Shown in pieces: positions 18,072 to 27,613 of a DNA stretch of 64,000 bases. The notes under the pieces were generated by a model that was given only the letters and a program-made list of their open reading frames with translations, had not been told where the DNA came from and made no database searches. Made by a program: the position numbers and the translations under genes. Source of the stretch: Paenibacillus sp. Soil766. GTDB lineage: Bacteria > Bacillota > Bacilli > Paenibacillales > NBRC-103111. The number at the start of each line of letters is the position of its first letter. Within the stretch, counting starts at the first letter, position 1. The stretch is from the NCBI RefSeq assembly GCF_001428105.1, contig NZ_LMSJ01000005.1:182171-246170 (forward strand), given 5' to 3'.

Positions 18072-20315
18072 ATGGAACCTGTTGCCTATTGGCCCTTCGA
18101 TGAGGGGCAGGGGGGTATAGTGCAAGAACGAAGTACGCGTAGTTGGGATCACATTCATTATGCGCTTGCCAAAGGCCGGTTTCAACCTCCCCAAGATCCG
18201 GTTTGGCGGGATGGCATTCGTGGGCATGCTCTGTTGTTTGATGGTTATTCAACATGGCTGCAGCGTCCAGTAGACCAATGTCCAAGGTTGACGAAATCGT
18301 TGACGATTACCGCTTGGCTAGCACCGCGAAGTTATGACTTCGGAGACGAGCAGCGCCTTGCGGCGATCGTGAATCAACATGACAGAGAACGCTGCGAGGG
18401 TTATGTATTTGGATTATCCCGTCATGGGTCTTGGTCACTCCAGCTTGCGTTAGGCGAAGAGTGGGTGGAGGTTTGGTGCTATGATCACCCGATTCCTAAA
18501 GGTGCATGGTCCTTTGTTTCTGCTACGTACGAAGCATTAACAGGTTTACTGAAGCTATATTTAAATGGAAACAAGGTTTCCGAAAAGCAGCTTGCAAAGA
18601 AGGATATCGGGATTACACCATGTCAGGAAGATTTGTTCATAGGACGAAATAATAAGGGGGCTATCTTAGCGGAAGCCTTCACGATGAATATGTTCGATGG
18701 ATTGATGGATGAGCTTCGTCTCTACGATCTTGCGATGTCTGAAGAGGATATCGCAAAATCTTACCGGGATTATGTAAGCGAGCACGGTGGGGTAGTACCA
18801 GCTATTCCTTACGAGCATCTAGCAATCCAGAGAGCTAACTTTGCTCAGGATCGGCATCGTCCGCAGTACCACTTGACTTCGCCTGGTCATTGGATGAATG
18901 AACCGCATGCGCCTATTTATTTCAATGGGCAGTATCACTTGTTCTACCAGTTCAACCCGAATGGCCCTTTCTGGCATTATATTCATTGGGGACATTGGGT
19001 GAGCGAGGATTTGGTACATTGGCGCGATCTTCCGGCTGCTTTAGCGCCAGAGCCCGGTATAGATCCGGACGGGATCTGGTCAGGCAGTGCGGCGTATGAT
19101 GAACATGGATATCCGGCCTTATTTTATACAGCAGGTAATTACGCCTGTTCTCCAAATCAATCGGTAGGTCTAGCTCATACAACGTATCCGCAGGATAGGG
19201 ATCTAGATTTGAAAAAATGGGTGAAACATTCTGAGCCAATTGTTGTTCAGGAGCCTGGGATTGGATACTTTGGTGAATTCCGAGATCCCTTTGTTTGGAA
19301 GGAAGATCATACATGGATTATGCTCGTCGGTACGGGAATTGAGGGGAAAGGTGGCACCGCGATGGTCTACCGCTCAGAGAACTTAACTGATTGGGAGCTA
19401 GAAGGTCCCCTGTTTGTAAGCAATTATGAGCAGTATCCCTACCTTGGGGTTGTTTGGGAGCTTCCTGTACTGCTGCCGTTAAAGCGTGATGGTCAGGAAA
19501 CAGGTAAACATATTTTACTGATAAGCCCATGGGGGCCAGAGGCTAAAGTAGAAGTGAATTATTGGTTGGGAGAGTGGGATAGCAGCTGTTTCCGTTTTAT
19601 CCCGGATCATGAAGAACCAAGACTCATTGATGTAGGTGATTTCCATTTCACTGGCCCAAGCGGCATGGTTGATCCTGTATCTGGAAGATCGCTGCTGTTT
19701 ACAATAGCTCAAGGTGAGCGAACACCAGAAATCGATTACGATTGTGGTTGGTCACACGGTGCTGGCATGCCAATCAGTTTGACTTTGCGGGAGGATGGGC
19801 AGCTGGGGATTGAGCCTATCGAGGAGATGCGTCAGCTCCGGGGGGAGCAGCTTCTGAACATCCAAAATGTTAGCTTGGCTGAAGCGAATGAGTGCTTGCA
19901 GCACATACGAAATGATTCATTTGAGATCGAGTTAACTTTTGGTCTAGGAGCCGTGCACCAATATGGAATTTCGGTAAGACGTACACCGGATGGGGAAGAA
20001 GAGACCGTTCTTTACTATGATCAGGATCGCGAGCAGCTAGGTGTTAATCGTAATAAAACAACGTTAGATGTACGTGAAAGAACGACAGGCATTCAAGAAG
20101 GTTTGCTTGAACTTCAAGGAGAACCTCTGGATTTGCAGGTATATGTTGATCGTTCATTGATCGAAGTTTACGCCAATGGGCAAAAATGCTTAACGACACG
20201 CGCCTACCCTTCTAGGCTGGACGCGCTAGGTTTACAGTTGCAAGGGGAGAGAGACATTCCAATCCTGTCCATGCAAATGTGGGAGATCAAACCGGCATTT
20301 CAGGTGTCGGTGTAG
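18072..20315 (+). CDS. Cytoplasmic GH32 fructosidase with N-terminal LamG domain and atypical NEPH motif
   Basis: Start ATG 18072 is chosen over ATG 18048 because CAGGAGG at 18057-18063 fits it. The 747-residue protein has no signal peptide. Residues 1-230 form a LamG/concanavalin-like domain (PVAYWPFDEGQG at the start); residues of about 255-740 are a GH32 five-bladed propeller plus C-terminal beta sandwich. The nucleophile box reads WMNEPH (E277) where almost all GH32 enzymes read WMNDPN; the transition-state box FRDP (D405) and the acid/base box WELP (E463, normally WECP) remain. The Asp-to-Glu change and the altered ECP box point to a divergent subfamily, possibly a fructosyltransferase or an enzyme for unusual fructosides. 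It lies in the lacI operon, so a role on imported fructans is likely. Confidence 0.85.
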   Translation: MEPVAYWPFDEGQGGIVQERSTRSWDHIHYALAKGRFQPPQDPVWRDGIRGHALLFDGYSTWLQRPVDQCPRLTKSLTITAWLAPRSYDFGDEQRLAAIVNQHDRERCEGYVFGLSRHGSWSLQLALGEEWVEVWCYDHPIPKGAWSFVSATYEALTGLLKLYLNGNKVSEKQLAKKDIGITPCQEDLFIGRNNKGAILAEAFTMNMFDGLMDELRLYDLAMSEEDIAKSYRDYVSEHGGVVPAIPYEHLAIQRANFAQDRHRPQYHLTSPGHWMNEPHAPIYFNGQYHLFYQFNPNGPFWHYIHWGHWVSEDLVHWRDLPAALAPEPGIDPDGIWSGSAAYDEHGYPALFYTAGNYACSPNQSVGLAHTTYPQDRDLDLKKWVKHSEPIVVQEPGIGYFGEFRDPFVWKEDHTWIMLVGTGIEGKGGTAMVYRSENLTDWELEGPLFVSNYEQYPYLGVVWELPVLLPLKRDGQETGKHILLISPWGPEAKVEVNYWLGEWDSSCFRFIPDHEEPRLIDVGDFHFTGPSGMVDPVSGRSLLFTIAQGERTPEIDYDCGWSHGAGMPISLTLREDGQLGIEPIEEMRQLRGEQLLNIQNVSLAEANECLQHIRNDSFEIELTFGLGAVHQYGISVRRTPDGEEETVLYYDQDREQLGVNRNKTTLDVRERTTGIQEGLLELQGEPLDLQVYVDRSLIEVYANGQKCLTTRAYPSRLDALGLQLQGERDIPILSMQMWEIKPAFQVSV

Positions 20316-20353
20316 AATAAAAAGGATGAGCATATCGGGAGGTAGAGAGAGCG

Positions 20354-21322
20354 ATGTATGATATCGTTGCATTAGGTGAGGTGTTAATCGACTTCACACC
20401 AGCTGGGCAGTCAGATTTAGGATATACATTATTTGAACGCAATCCTGGAGGCGCGCCAGCCAATGTGCTGGCTGCATTAGCTAAGTGGGGCAAACGGACT
20501 GGCTTCATCAGTAAAGTAGGAGCTGACAATCACGGACAGTTTCTAGTGGATACGCTCGAAAAGTGCGGTATTCATACGCAGGGGGTAGTGATGAGCAAGG
20601 AAGCAAATACGACGCTGGCTTTTGTTCAATTAGATGCAAGCGGCGACCGCTCTTTTAGCTTTTATCGTAAACCTGGAGCTGATACCCTGCTAGCAGTAGA
20701 TGAAGTACGCTTGGATTTAATCGCGAATTCGAAGTTATTTCACTTTGGCTCGTTGTCTATGACGGATGAACCTTCGGCTTCCGCGACGAAGAAAGCACTG
20801 CTGTTCGCCAAGGAAAATGGCTGCAAGATATCGTTTGACCCTAATTTGCGAATTCCACTTTGGGACGATTTGGAACACGCTAAACGAATGATGGAGTTTG
20901 GGTTGTCTTATGCTGACATTGTGAAATTATCCGAAGAAGAGCTCGTATTCCTAACGGGGGTTACGGATCTTGATGAGGGATCACGCATGCTATCTGAGTC
21001 CTTTGGTCTTTCGGTCATCTTAATAACGCTTGCAGAAAAGGGAGCTTTCTACCGATTCGGTCAAACAACGGGAAGCGTTCGTGGGTATACAGTAGATGCT
21101 ATTGATGCTACAGGTGCGGGTGATGCCTTTTTTGGCGGTTTTCTTCATGGCTGGTTGGATGGAAATTATGACATCCAGACTATAACTGAATATGACATTC
21201 AGGGCTTGATCAGCTTCGCCAATGCAGCTGGTGCTTTAACCACGACCCGAAGAGGTGCCATTCCTGCGATTCCAACTCTTGAAGAGATACGAAAGGTGAC
21301 GAAGATGCATGATAACAGCTAA
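20354..21322 (+). CDS. scrK: Fructokinase (PfkB/ribokinase family)
   Basis: The 322-residue protein starts MYDIVALGEVLIDFTP and carries both PfkB signatures: the GGAPANVLAALAKWG box near residue 36 and DATGAGDAFFGGF near 250, with the catalytic Asp in GAGD. It phosphorylates fructose released by the flanking GH32 enzymes to fructose 6-phosphate. GGGAGGTAGAGAG precedes the ATG. Its last 14 bases overlap the next gene, so the two are translationally coupled. Other PfkB sugar kinases are conceivable, but the fructosidase context makes fructokinase by far the best call. Confidence 0.9.
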   Translation: MYDIVALGEVLIDFTPAGQSDLGYTLFERNPGGAPANVLAALAKWGKRTGFISKVGADNHGQFLVDTLEKCGIHTQGVVMSKEANTTLAFVQLDASGDRSFSFYRKPGADTLLAVDEVRLDLIANSKLFHFGSLSMTDEPSASATKKALLFAKENGCKISFDPNLRIPLWDDLEHAKRMMEFGLSYADIVKLSEEELVFLTGVTDLDEGSRMLSESFGLSVILITLAEKGAFYRFGQTTGSVRGYTVDAIDATGAGDAFFGGFLHGWLDGNYDIQTITEYDIQGLISFANAAGALTTTRRGAIPAIPTLEEIRKVTKMHDNS

Positions 21323-22793
21323 CAATCGAACTCAATTCCGACCGCAGCTTCATTTCACACCGAGTAACCAGTGGATGAATGACCCGAATGGGATGGTGTT
21401 CTATGAGGGGGAATATCATCTTTTCTATCAATACCACCCCGAAAGTACGGTTTGGGGACCTATGCATTGGGGGCACGCTGTCAGTCGGGATCTGGTTCAT
21501 TGGGAGCATCTATCTATCGCACTTTCTCCTGATGAGCACGGCGCAATTTTTTCAGGAAGCGCAGTGGTTGACAAGCATGATACGAGCGGATTTTTTGCCG
21601 GTAAAGCGGGTCTTGTCGCTATTTTTACGCATCATGATACGATACCGGGGACGGATCAAATTAGGCAAAGACAGAGTCTAGCTTACAGTATGGATCGCGG
21701 GCGCACATGGACGAAATATGCCAACAACCCTGTATTGACCGAAGAAGCTCTTCCTGATTTCCGTGATCCCAAAGTCATGTGGTACGAACCTAGTCAATGC
21801 TGGGTGATGGTCATTGCTGCGGGTGATTATGTTCGGTTCTACAAATCACCTAATTTGAAAGATTGGACATATACCGGCCAATTCGGATTAGGGCAAGGCT
21901 CACATGATGGCGTTTGGGAGTGTCCCGATTTATTCGAACTGCCTATTGACAATGAACTCAACAACACGAGATGGGTGCTAATTGTTAGTATTGGCGATGA
22001 TGTTAAGTTCACTGAAGGCTCCCGTACACAATATTTTATTGGGACTTTTAATGGGGACACGTTTGTTCCTGAGGAAAGTCCTGCTCCGCTTCTTTGGCTG
22101 GATCATGGGAGAGATAATTACGCGGGGGTTACATGGTCAGATGTGACTGAACAGCAGGGGCGGCGTTTGTTTATCGGGTGGATGAACAATTGGAAATACG
22201 CCAACATCATTCCAACTGCCGATTGGAGAGGTGCGATGACGCTTCCTAGAGAGTTAACACTTGCGACAGAATTAGAGGGAGTACGACTCCACCAGAAGCC
22301 GATCCGCGAGCTAGAGGCTAAGAGGCGGAATAAAGTGGATCGGGCAGCATTCGAGTTGAGAAATTCCGAAATAACGATAACTGAAGGCGATTTATTAGAA
22401 ATTATTGCTGAATTTGAAATTTGTGATGCCTTAGATTTTGGTTTGAAGCTAAGGTCCTCCGAGACAGAAGAAACGGTTATAAGCTATTGCGTTCAGGAGC
22501 ACTTGCTGTATATGGATCGAAGTCGCTCTGGAGTTACCGAATTTCATGAACATTTTGCCTGCAAGCATAATGTTGAATTGAAACCGGAGAATGGCATGAT
22601 TAAGTTGCATATTTTCGTAGACTGGTCGTCCATTGAAGTTTTTGCAAATGATGGGAAGCGTGTCATAACAGATCAAATTTTCCCATTATCAACACTAGCA
22701 GAAATAAAAATGTACGCGAAAAACGGTAGTGTTAGCGTGAAATCCTTAACGATTTATACACTCAATTCCATATGGAGTGATACGTACCAATAA
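21309..22793 (+). CDS. Cytoplasmic GH32 beta-fructosidase (sucrose/levan-oligosaccharide hydrolase)
   Basis: A 494-residue enzyme without signal peptide, overlapping the fructokinase gene by 14 bases. All three GH32 boxes are intact: WMNDPNG (nucleophile D25), FRDP (D153) and WECP (acid/base E204). The C-terminal beta sandwich ends with the V.SSIEVFANDG motif usual in the family. It would cleave terminal beta-fructosyl units from imported sucrose or fructo-oligosaccharides and supply fructose to the kinase. Sucrose-6-phosphate hydrolase activity cannot be excluded, but the operon has an ABC importer rather than a PTS permease, so unphosphorylated substrate is more likely. Confidence 0.92.
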   Translation: MITANNRTQFRPQLHFTPSNQWMNDPNGMVFYEGEYHLFYQYHPESTVWGPMHWGHAVSRDLVHWEHLSIALSPDEHGAIFSGSAVVDKHDTSGFFAGKAGLVAIFTHHDTIPGTDQIRQRQSLAYSMDRGRTWTKYANNPVLTEEALPDFRDPKVMWYEPSQCWVMVIAAGDYVRFYKSPNLKDWTYTGQFGLGQGSHDGVWECPDLFELPIDNELNNTRWVLIVSIGDDVKFTEGSRTQYFIGTFNGDTFVPEESPAPLLWLDHGRDNYAGVTWSDVTEQQGRRLFIGWMNNWKYANIIPTADWRGAMTLPRELTLATELEGVRLHQKPIRELEAKRRNKVDRAAFELRNSEITITEGDLLEIIAEFEICDALDFGLKLRSSETEETVISYCVQEHLLYMDRSRSGVTEFHEHFACKHNVELKPENGMIKLHIFVDWSSIEVFANDGKRVITDQIFPLSTLAEIKMYAKNGSVSVKSLTIYTLNSIWSDTYQ

Positions 22794-22824
22794 TGAGAAG
22801 AAAGTGCTGCGGATAAGGTTTCAA

Positions 22825-22859
22825 GAACCCCCTTAAAGATGATAGGGGGTTTTGTTTTT
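22825..22859 (+). terminator. Terminator of the lacI fructan operon
   Basis: AACCCCC (22826-22832) pairs with GGGGGTT (22845-22851), followed by TTGTTTTT. Confidence 0.7.
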
Positions 22860-22934
22860 CCACATTAGAAAGTATAAGTTTTCGGTTCCCGAAAAACGCA
22901 CATCTTTGAATGGCCTCGATAGAGGTTTTCTCAC
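22860..22934 (+). repeat. Dispersed intergenic repeat, short copy
   Basis: The stretch matches 42278-42453 at both ends: about 38 bases around AGAAAGTATAAGTTTTCGG and about 34 bases around TTTGAATGGCCTCGATAGAG, but lacks the roughly 105-base middle of the other copy. Both copies lie upstream of paralogous ribose-type binding-protein genes. The remaining bases up to 22987 hold only a probable promoter/leader. Confidence 0.7.
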
Positions 22935-22987
22935 CAGAATCTTCGTGTTAGTTATTTATACAGCCATATTATAGGGGATAGTCTACT

Positions 22988-23995
22988 ATGAAAAGTATGA
23001 AAGTATTGTCATTACTATTAATTGCCTTTGGTATGGTTGCTCTTACTGCATGCTCTTCAAGTAAAATAACGGAACCTCCTAATACATCAGAAGCAACAGT
23101 TGCATCTTTACCTACAGAAAAAACAGTGTCGCCAGTAAAAGAGGATGAAGTTGTGGTAGGATTTACTTTACAAAATTTAAGCAATCCATTCTTTGTTGCA
23201 ATGTCCAAAGGCGCTACTGCTGGTGCAATACTGCATGGTGTTGATGTCATTACAGTAAGTGCAGAAGGTGATTTGGCTAAGCAAACAGCTCAAATCAAGG
23301 ATTTCATTGCAAGAAAAGTAAATTTGATACTTCTGAATGCTGTAGATTCCATAGGTATTGCAGGTGCTGTTAGTCAAGCTAAAGCGGCGGGAATCCCGGT
23401 CATTGCAGTTGACGTAGATGCAGATGGAGGTGTGAACACAGTCGTAACCTCAGATAACTTTCTTGCTGGCAAATTAGCTGGGGAATATATTGTTAAGCGC
23501 TTAGATGGAAAAGGAAAAGTTGTTGTCATTGATGGCCCTCCTGTATCTGCTGTTACGGACCGTATCGCTGGGTTTGAAGAGGCAATTAAAGCTGCTCCAG
23601 GAATTAGAGTAGTTGCCAAAATAAATGGACATGGCAACCGTGAAATAACAGCTTCCATGATGGAGACCATTTTGCAAACCTATAAAAAAGGGGGAATTGA
23701 CGCTGTATTTGCCACGAATGACCCTTCTGGAGTTGGTGCCAAAATTGCTGCGGAACAAGCAGGTCGCGATAAAGAAATGTTTATCGTCGGCGTAGATGGA
23801 GCACCAGATGCTGTTAAAGCGCTCAAAGAGAAGAAAAGTTTTGTTGCGACCTCAGCGCAGTATCCCTTTGAAATGATTAAGTTGGCAATGGATGAAGGCT
23901 TTAAAGTACTTAAAGGTGAAAAGATTGAATCGTTAATTAAAATTCCAGTTGACTTGATTAGTCAAGACAATGTAGAAACTTACAAAGGTTGGTAA
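22988..23995 (+). CDS. Ribose/fructose-type binding lipoprotein, probable sugar sensor of the adjacent two-component system
   Basis: The 335-residue product has a lipoprotein signal (lipobox LTAC, Cys22) and a complete periplasmic binding protein type 1 fold, with NLSNPFFVAMSKGA near the start and DPSGVGAKIAAEQAGRDKEM in the second lobe. It is very similar over its length to the binding protein at 42830-43828, but is followed not by transporter genes but directly by a YesN-type regulator and a YesM-type kinase. This order resembles known sensors in which a binding protein presents sugar to a histidine kinase (LevQRST of Streptococcus mutans, XylFII-LytS of clostridia). The predicted role is therefore sensing fructose or a small fructan product at the outer membrane face. 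It could also serve the importer at 42.8 kb. Confidence 0.85.
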   Translation: MKSMKVLSLLLIAFGMVALTACSSSKITEPPNTSEATVASLPTEKTVSPVKEDEVVVGFTLQNLSNPFFVAMSKGATAGAILHGVDVITVSAEGDLAKQTAQIKDFIARKVNLILLNAVDSIGIAGAVSQAKAAGIPVIAVDVDADGGVNTVVTSDNFLAGKLAGEYIVKRLDGKGKVVVIDGPPVSAVTDRIAGFEEAIKAAPGIRVVAKINGHGNREITASMMETILQTYKKGGIDAVFATNDPSGVGAKIAAEQAGRDKEMFIVGVDGAPDAVKALKEKKSFVATSAQYPFEMIKLAMDEGFKVLKGEKIESLIKIPVDLISQDNVETYKGW

Positions 23996-24033
23996 TATGC
24001 TTAAAAAACTTGGAAAGCATAATGGTGAGGTAT

Positions 24034-25638
24034 ATGTATAAGATTATCATTGCGGATGATGAAGATAACGTAAGAGAGGGGATTCGAGATAGTCTAAACT
24101 GGGGAAAATTAGGATTTGAGGTCGTTGGAGTCTTTGAAAATGGTCGTGATGTGCTCCAATCCCTTGAACAACTTCAACCTGATGTCATTTTAACGGATAT
24201 TAACATGCCCTTGATGGATGGTTTAGATGTGACACGCTATCTATTTGAACATTATCCCCAGACCAAAGTCATTATTCTTACGGGTTACGATGAGTTTGAA
24301 TACGCTCAGCAAGCCTTGAAGATGAAGGTTCATGATTATATCTTGAAGCCGAATACGGCTGATGAATTATCTCAAATACTTTCCAAGGTAAAGGTGGATC
24401 TTGACGATGAGAATCGTAAGGTGGAGGATTTAAGTAAGCTTATGCAGCAGATTAAAGAGAGCTTGCCTCTCGTAAGAGAGCGCTTCTTGAATCAGTTGGT
24501 TACAGGAGAACTTCGAGAAAGCAACCTTGAAGATAAACTAGCTTATTTAGATATTGATCTACCTGGAAGCTATTATATAGTCGCAGTGATAGATGTAGAT
24601 GATCACGGAGAACTGCAAAGATTTTATCCCGAAAGTGAGAGCGAACTACTTTATTTTGCAGTGTGCAATATTAGTGGGGAAATTATTGCAAGAAAAAAGA
24701 ACGGAATTGTGTTTCAAAACAACAATGAAAAAACAATTGCCATTCTCTTTGGTGAGAATATGGAAACGCTCCGTGAAGAAGCTACGATAATTTTCGAAGA
24801 GATCAATCGTTCAGTAAGAGAGTATCTAAAGTTTACAGTGTCTATTGGTGTAGGAGATATTTGCGCTTCGCTGCAATTCATTCATCATTCTCATAAAAGG
24901 GCATCATTTGCGCTAGATTATCGTTTTTTTCTTGGAAAGAATCGGATCATACATTTCGGAGACCTTGAAGAAGGACTCGGGGAGAGCATTCCTTACGATA
25001 AACATTGGGAAAGAAAGCTCGCCCCTACCTTAAAGTCAGGAACACAGCAGGAGATTTCATGGATCGTTGAGAGAATCATTGAAAATTTAAAGGAATCCTA
25101 TTTACCAATGGAACGCTGTTATATTCACATACAGCAAATAATCGTCTCGATTTTGGATGTTCTGGATGAGCTTGAGATTCGTGAAACACATTATAGCTCT
25201 TCTTCAAGCCCATTGACCGAAATTTACGGGCTAAAAACTCTTGATGAAGTTGAAGATTGGCTTAAAAATTATTGTTTGCATATATCAGGTGCCATCCTTG
25301 AGACTAGAAACAATTTTTGTAAGCTGCAAGCTTTGAAAGCAGAAGAATATATAAAAGATAATTATGCGGATGCGAAAATATCCATGGATATGGTTTGTAA
25401 GTATCTGGTTCTTAGTACAAGTTACTTTAGCCTTATTTTTAAAAACCATACCGGAGAGACGTTCATTAGTTATCTAACTCGGATTCGTGTGGAAAAGGCG
25501 AAAGAATTACTTAAATGTACGGATTTGAAAACTTACGAAATCGCGGATCGCATAGGGTATATTGATCCCCATTATTTTAATTTAATTTTCAAAAAAGCGA
25601 CGGGTATGACCCCGACTGTATTTCGCAAAATGAGGTAA
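24034..25638 (+). CDS. YesN-type response regulator (receiver + AraC DNA-binding domain)
   Basis: Start ATG 24034 gives the family-typical MYKIIIADDEDNVREGIR; ATG 24022 is an alternative. The 534-residue protein has an N-terminal receiver domain with the phosphoacceptor Asp55 in LTDINMP, a long middle part, and two AraC-type helix-turn-helix motifs in the last 100 residues (ISMDMVCKYLVLSTSYFSLI; YEIADRIGYIDPHYFNLIFK). It is co-transcribed with the sensor protein upstream and the kinase 12 bases downstream. Such regulators activate genes for carbohydrate uptake and breakdown. The best candidate targets are the two matching promoter cassettes at 35038-35101 and 42471-42534; that link is inferred. 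Confidence 0.93.
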   Translation: MYKIIIADDEDNVREGIRDSLNWGKLGFEVVGVFENGRDVLQSLEQLQPDVILTDINMPLMDGLDVTRYLFEHYPQTKVIILTGYDEFEYAQQALKMKVHDYILKPNTADELSQILSKVKVDLDDENRKVEDLSKLMQQIKESLPLVRERFLNQLVTGELRESNLEDKLAYLDIDLPGSYYIVAVIDVDDHGELQRFYPESESELLYFAVCNISGEIIARKKNGIVFQNNNEKTIAILFGENMETLREEATIIFEEINRSVREYLKFTVSIGVGDICASLQFIHHSHKRASFALDYRFFLGKNRIIHFGDLEEGLGESIPYDKHWERKLAPTLKSGTQQEISWIVERIIENLKESYLPMERCYIHIQQIIVSILDVLDELEIRETHYSSSSSPLTEIYGLKTLDEVEDWLKNYCLHISGAILETRNNFCKLQALKAEEYIKDNYADAKISMDMVCKYLVLSTSYFSLIFKNHTGETFISYLTRIRVEKAKELLKCTDLKTYEIADRIGYIDPHYFNLIFKKATGMTPTVFRKMR

Positions 25639-25650
25639 AGGGGCGTAAAC

Positions 25651-27429
25651 ATGGTCGGTAATCGATTTTTGCACTTTTTTCGTTTTAAAAGTATTCAGTC
25701 AACCATTGCTGTTGCCTTTTCATGCTTAATTGTGGTCACGATTACGGTAATTGCATGGATGTCTTATCGTCTTTCCACAGATGCAGTGAAAAAAAATTCA
25801 CGTGATTATACCTATCAACTGATGGGACAAGTAAGCTCGAATATGGATAGTTATATCAATTATATGGACAATATTTCGCGTATGGTCCTTTCTAATTATG
25901 ATATTAAGGAGTACCTCTTGAAACAGGTATATCTGGGTGCGATCGGTAAGGAAGACTTGAAACAGAAAATATCCTTCCAACTGAATACCGTGTTAAACAC
26001 AAGAAAAGATATTTCATCGATTCTTATCTTCGGTACAAATGGCGAAATTATCCCTTACAATAAAAATATTAAACTAAATCCACAAGTGGAACCAACTGAA
26101 CAAAGCTGGTATAAGAAGGCAATTGAAGCGAAGGGGAAGGTCGTTATTTCTTCTTCCCATGTACAGAATATGATCCTTAACGACTATAATTCAGTAATAT
26201 CTTTAAGTCGTGAACTGAGTAGTGATGTCGGGGATGAAAAGCTTGGTGTTCTGCTTGTAGACTTGAACTATAGTGTTATCAACGATATTTGCAATAAGAT
26301 TAAACTTGGAAATAGGGGATATGTTTTCATTGTGGATGCAAATGGGAGTATCGTGTATCACCCGGAGCAGCAAATGATTAACAATAATCAGAAAATTGAA
26401 TTGATCTCTGAAGTTATGCGTACTCCTGGCAGCAGCTTTGTGACTTCAGAAGGTAAAAATAGCCGGATGTACACGATTAAAACATCGCAAAGTACCGGAT
26501 GGAAAATTGTCGGAGTCACTTATGTGGACGAATTAGTTTCCAATAAGAATGAGCTGCAAATGTATACTTTTTTTGGAGGAATTGGATTTCTAATCATCGT
26601 AGTACTGCTCTCAATTATTCTATCTTTACGTATTTCAAGGCCCATTAAACATCTTGAAAGTTCGATGAAAGAGGTAGAGAAAGGGAATTTTGACATTCAG
26701 GTTGATATTCAAAGCTCCAATGAAATTGGGCATTTAAGTAAACGCTTCAATCGAATGACCACAGAAATCAAAGAACTAATGATACAAAATGTGAAGGAAC
26801 AAGAATTAAAAAGAAAGAGCGAGTTGCAGGTATTACAAGCTCAAATTAATCCTCATTTTCTTTATAATACGTTAGATTCAATCATATGGATGGCAGAGAC
26901 TGGAAAATCGAACGAAGTCATCCTGATGACAGCATCCTTGGCCAAGTTATTTCGTTTAAGTATTAGTAAAGGACAAGAATTGATTTCTATTTTTAACGAA
27001 ATCGAGCATATTAAGAATTATTTAACAATCCAGAAAATGCGGTATAAATCTAAATTGGATTTTGAAATCAATGTGGATAAGCGTATACTTTCCTATAAGA
27101 TAATTAAGATTATTTTACAGCCTTTAGTAGAAAATGCCATCTATCATGGTATAAGAAATAATGCTGGGAAAGGTCACATTCAAATAACCGGGATACAGAA
27201 GGACGACTGTATTCTTCTTCAGGTCATCGATAATGGAATCGGGATGTCTCCGGAAGAGATCGATCATATATACCAAATAGATCGTACATCTGCGACAGGG
27301 AGTGGTATCGGCGTACAGAATGTGGATCAAAGAATCAAGCTCCATTTTGGTGTTCAATATGGCCTGCAGTTCGAAAGTGAATTAGGGAAAGGGACAACCG
27401 TCAATGTTTGGCTGCCAGTCATAGCGTAG
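25651..27429 (+). CDS. YesM-type sensor histidine kinase
   Basis: A 592-residue membrane kinase: transmembrane helix near 15-40, extracytoplasmic dCache-like sensor of about 260 residues, second helix near 305-330, HAMP domain, then the His-kinase box LQAQINPHFLYNTLDSI with phosphorylated His402, and an ATPase domain with DNGIGM and GSGIGVQNV. It would phosphorylate the adjacent response regulator. The upstream lipoprotein could contact its extracellular domain. Its final residues and terminator recur as a fragment at 42128-42217, showing that a second kinase gene once existed there. Confidence 0.93.
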   Translation: MVGNRFLHFFRFKSIQSTIAVAFSCLIVVTITVIAWMSYRLSTDAVKKNSRDYTYQLMGQVSSNMDSYINYMDNISRMVLSNYDIKEYLLKQVYLGAIGKEDLKQKISFQLNTVLNTRKDISSILIFGTNGEIIPYNKNIKLNPQVEPTEQSWYKKAIEAKGKVVISSSHVQNMILNDYNSVISLSRELSSDVGDEKLGVLLVDLNYSVINDICNKIKLGNRGYVFIVDANGSIVYHPEQQMINNNQKIELISEVMRTPGSSFVTSEGKNSRMYTIKTSQSTGWKIVGVTYVDELVSNKNELQMYTFFGGIGFLIIVVLLSIILSLRISRPIKHLESSMKEVEKGNFDIQVDIQSSNEIGHLSKRFNRMTTEIKELMIQNVKEQELKRKSELQVLQAQINPHFLYNTLDSIIWMAETGKSNEVILMTASLAKLFRLSISKGQELISIFNEIEHIKNYLTIQKMRYKSKLDFEINVDKRILSYKIIKIILQPLVENAIYHGIRNNAGKGHIQITGIQKDDCILLQVIDNGIGMSPEEIDHIYQIDRTSATGSGIGVQNVDQRIKLHFGVQYGLQFESELGKGTTVNVWLPVIA

Positions 27430-27443
27430 AAGTAACAAAATAG

Positions 27444-27484
27444 TAGCCCTAACCTGATTCTACTTATCAGGTTAGGGCTATTTC
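27444..27484 (+). terminator. Terminator of the sensor operon
   Basis: A perfect 14-bp stem (27444-27457 with 27467-27480, TAGCCCTAACCTGA arm) followed by TTTC. A sister hairpin with nearly the same sequence lies at 42177-42217. Confidence 0.8.
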
Positions 27485-27613
27485 AATCCGTAAATAGGGC
27501 GACAGATTATGTAGTTCAAGTAGTTACTTCTAACTGCAATATTTGACAAATTATTAATAATTTAAGCCAACGACAATGCTTGAATATTAGTATATTATTA
27601 GCTTTGTAGAAAA

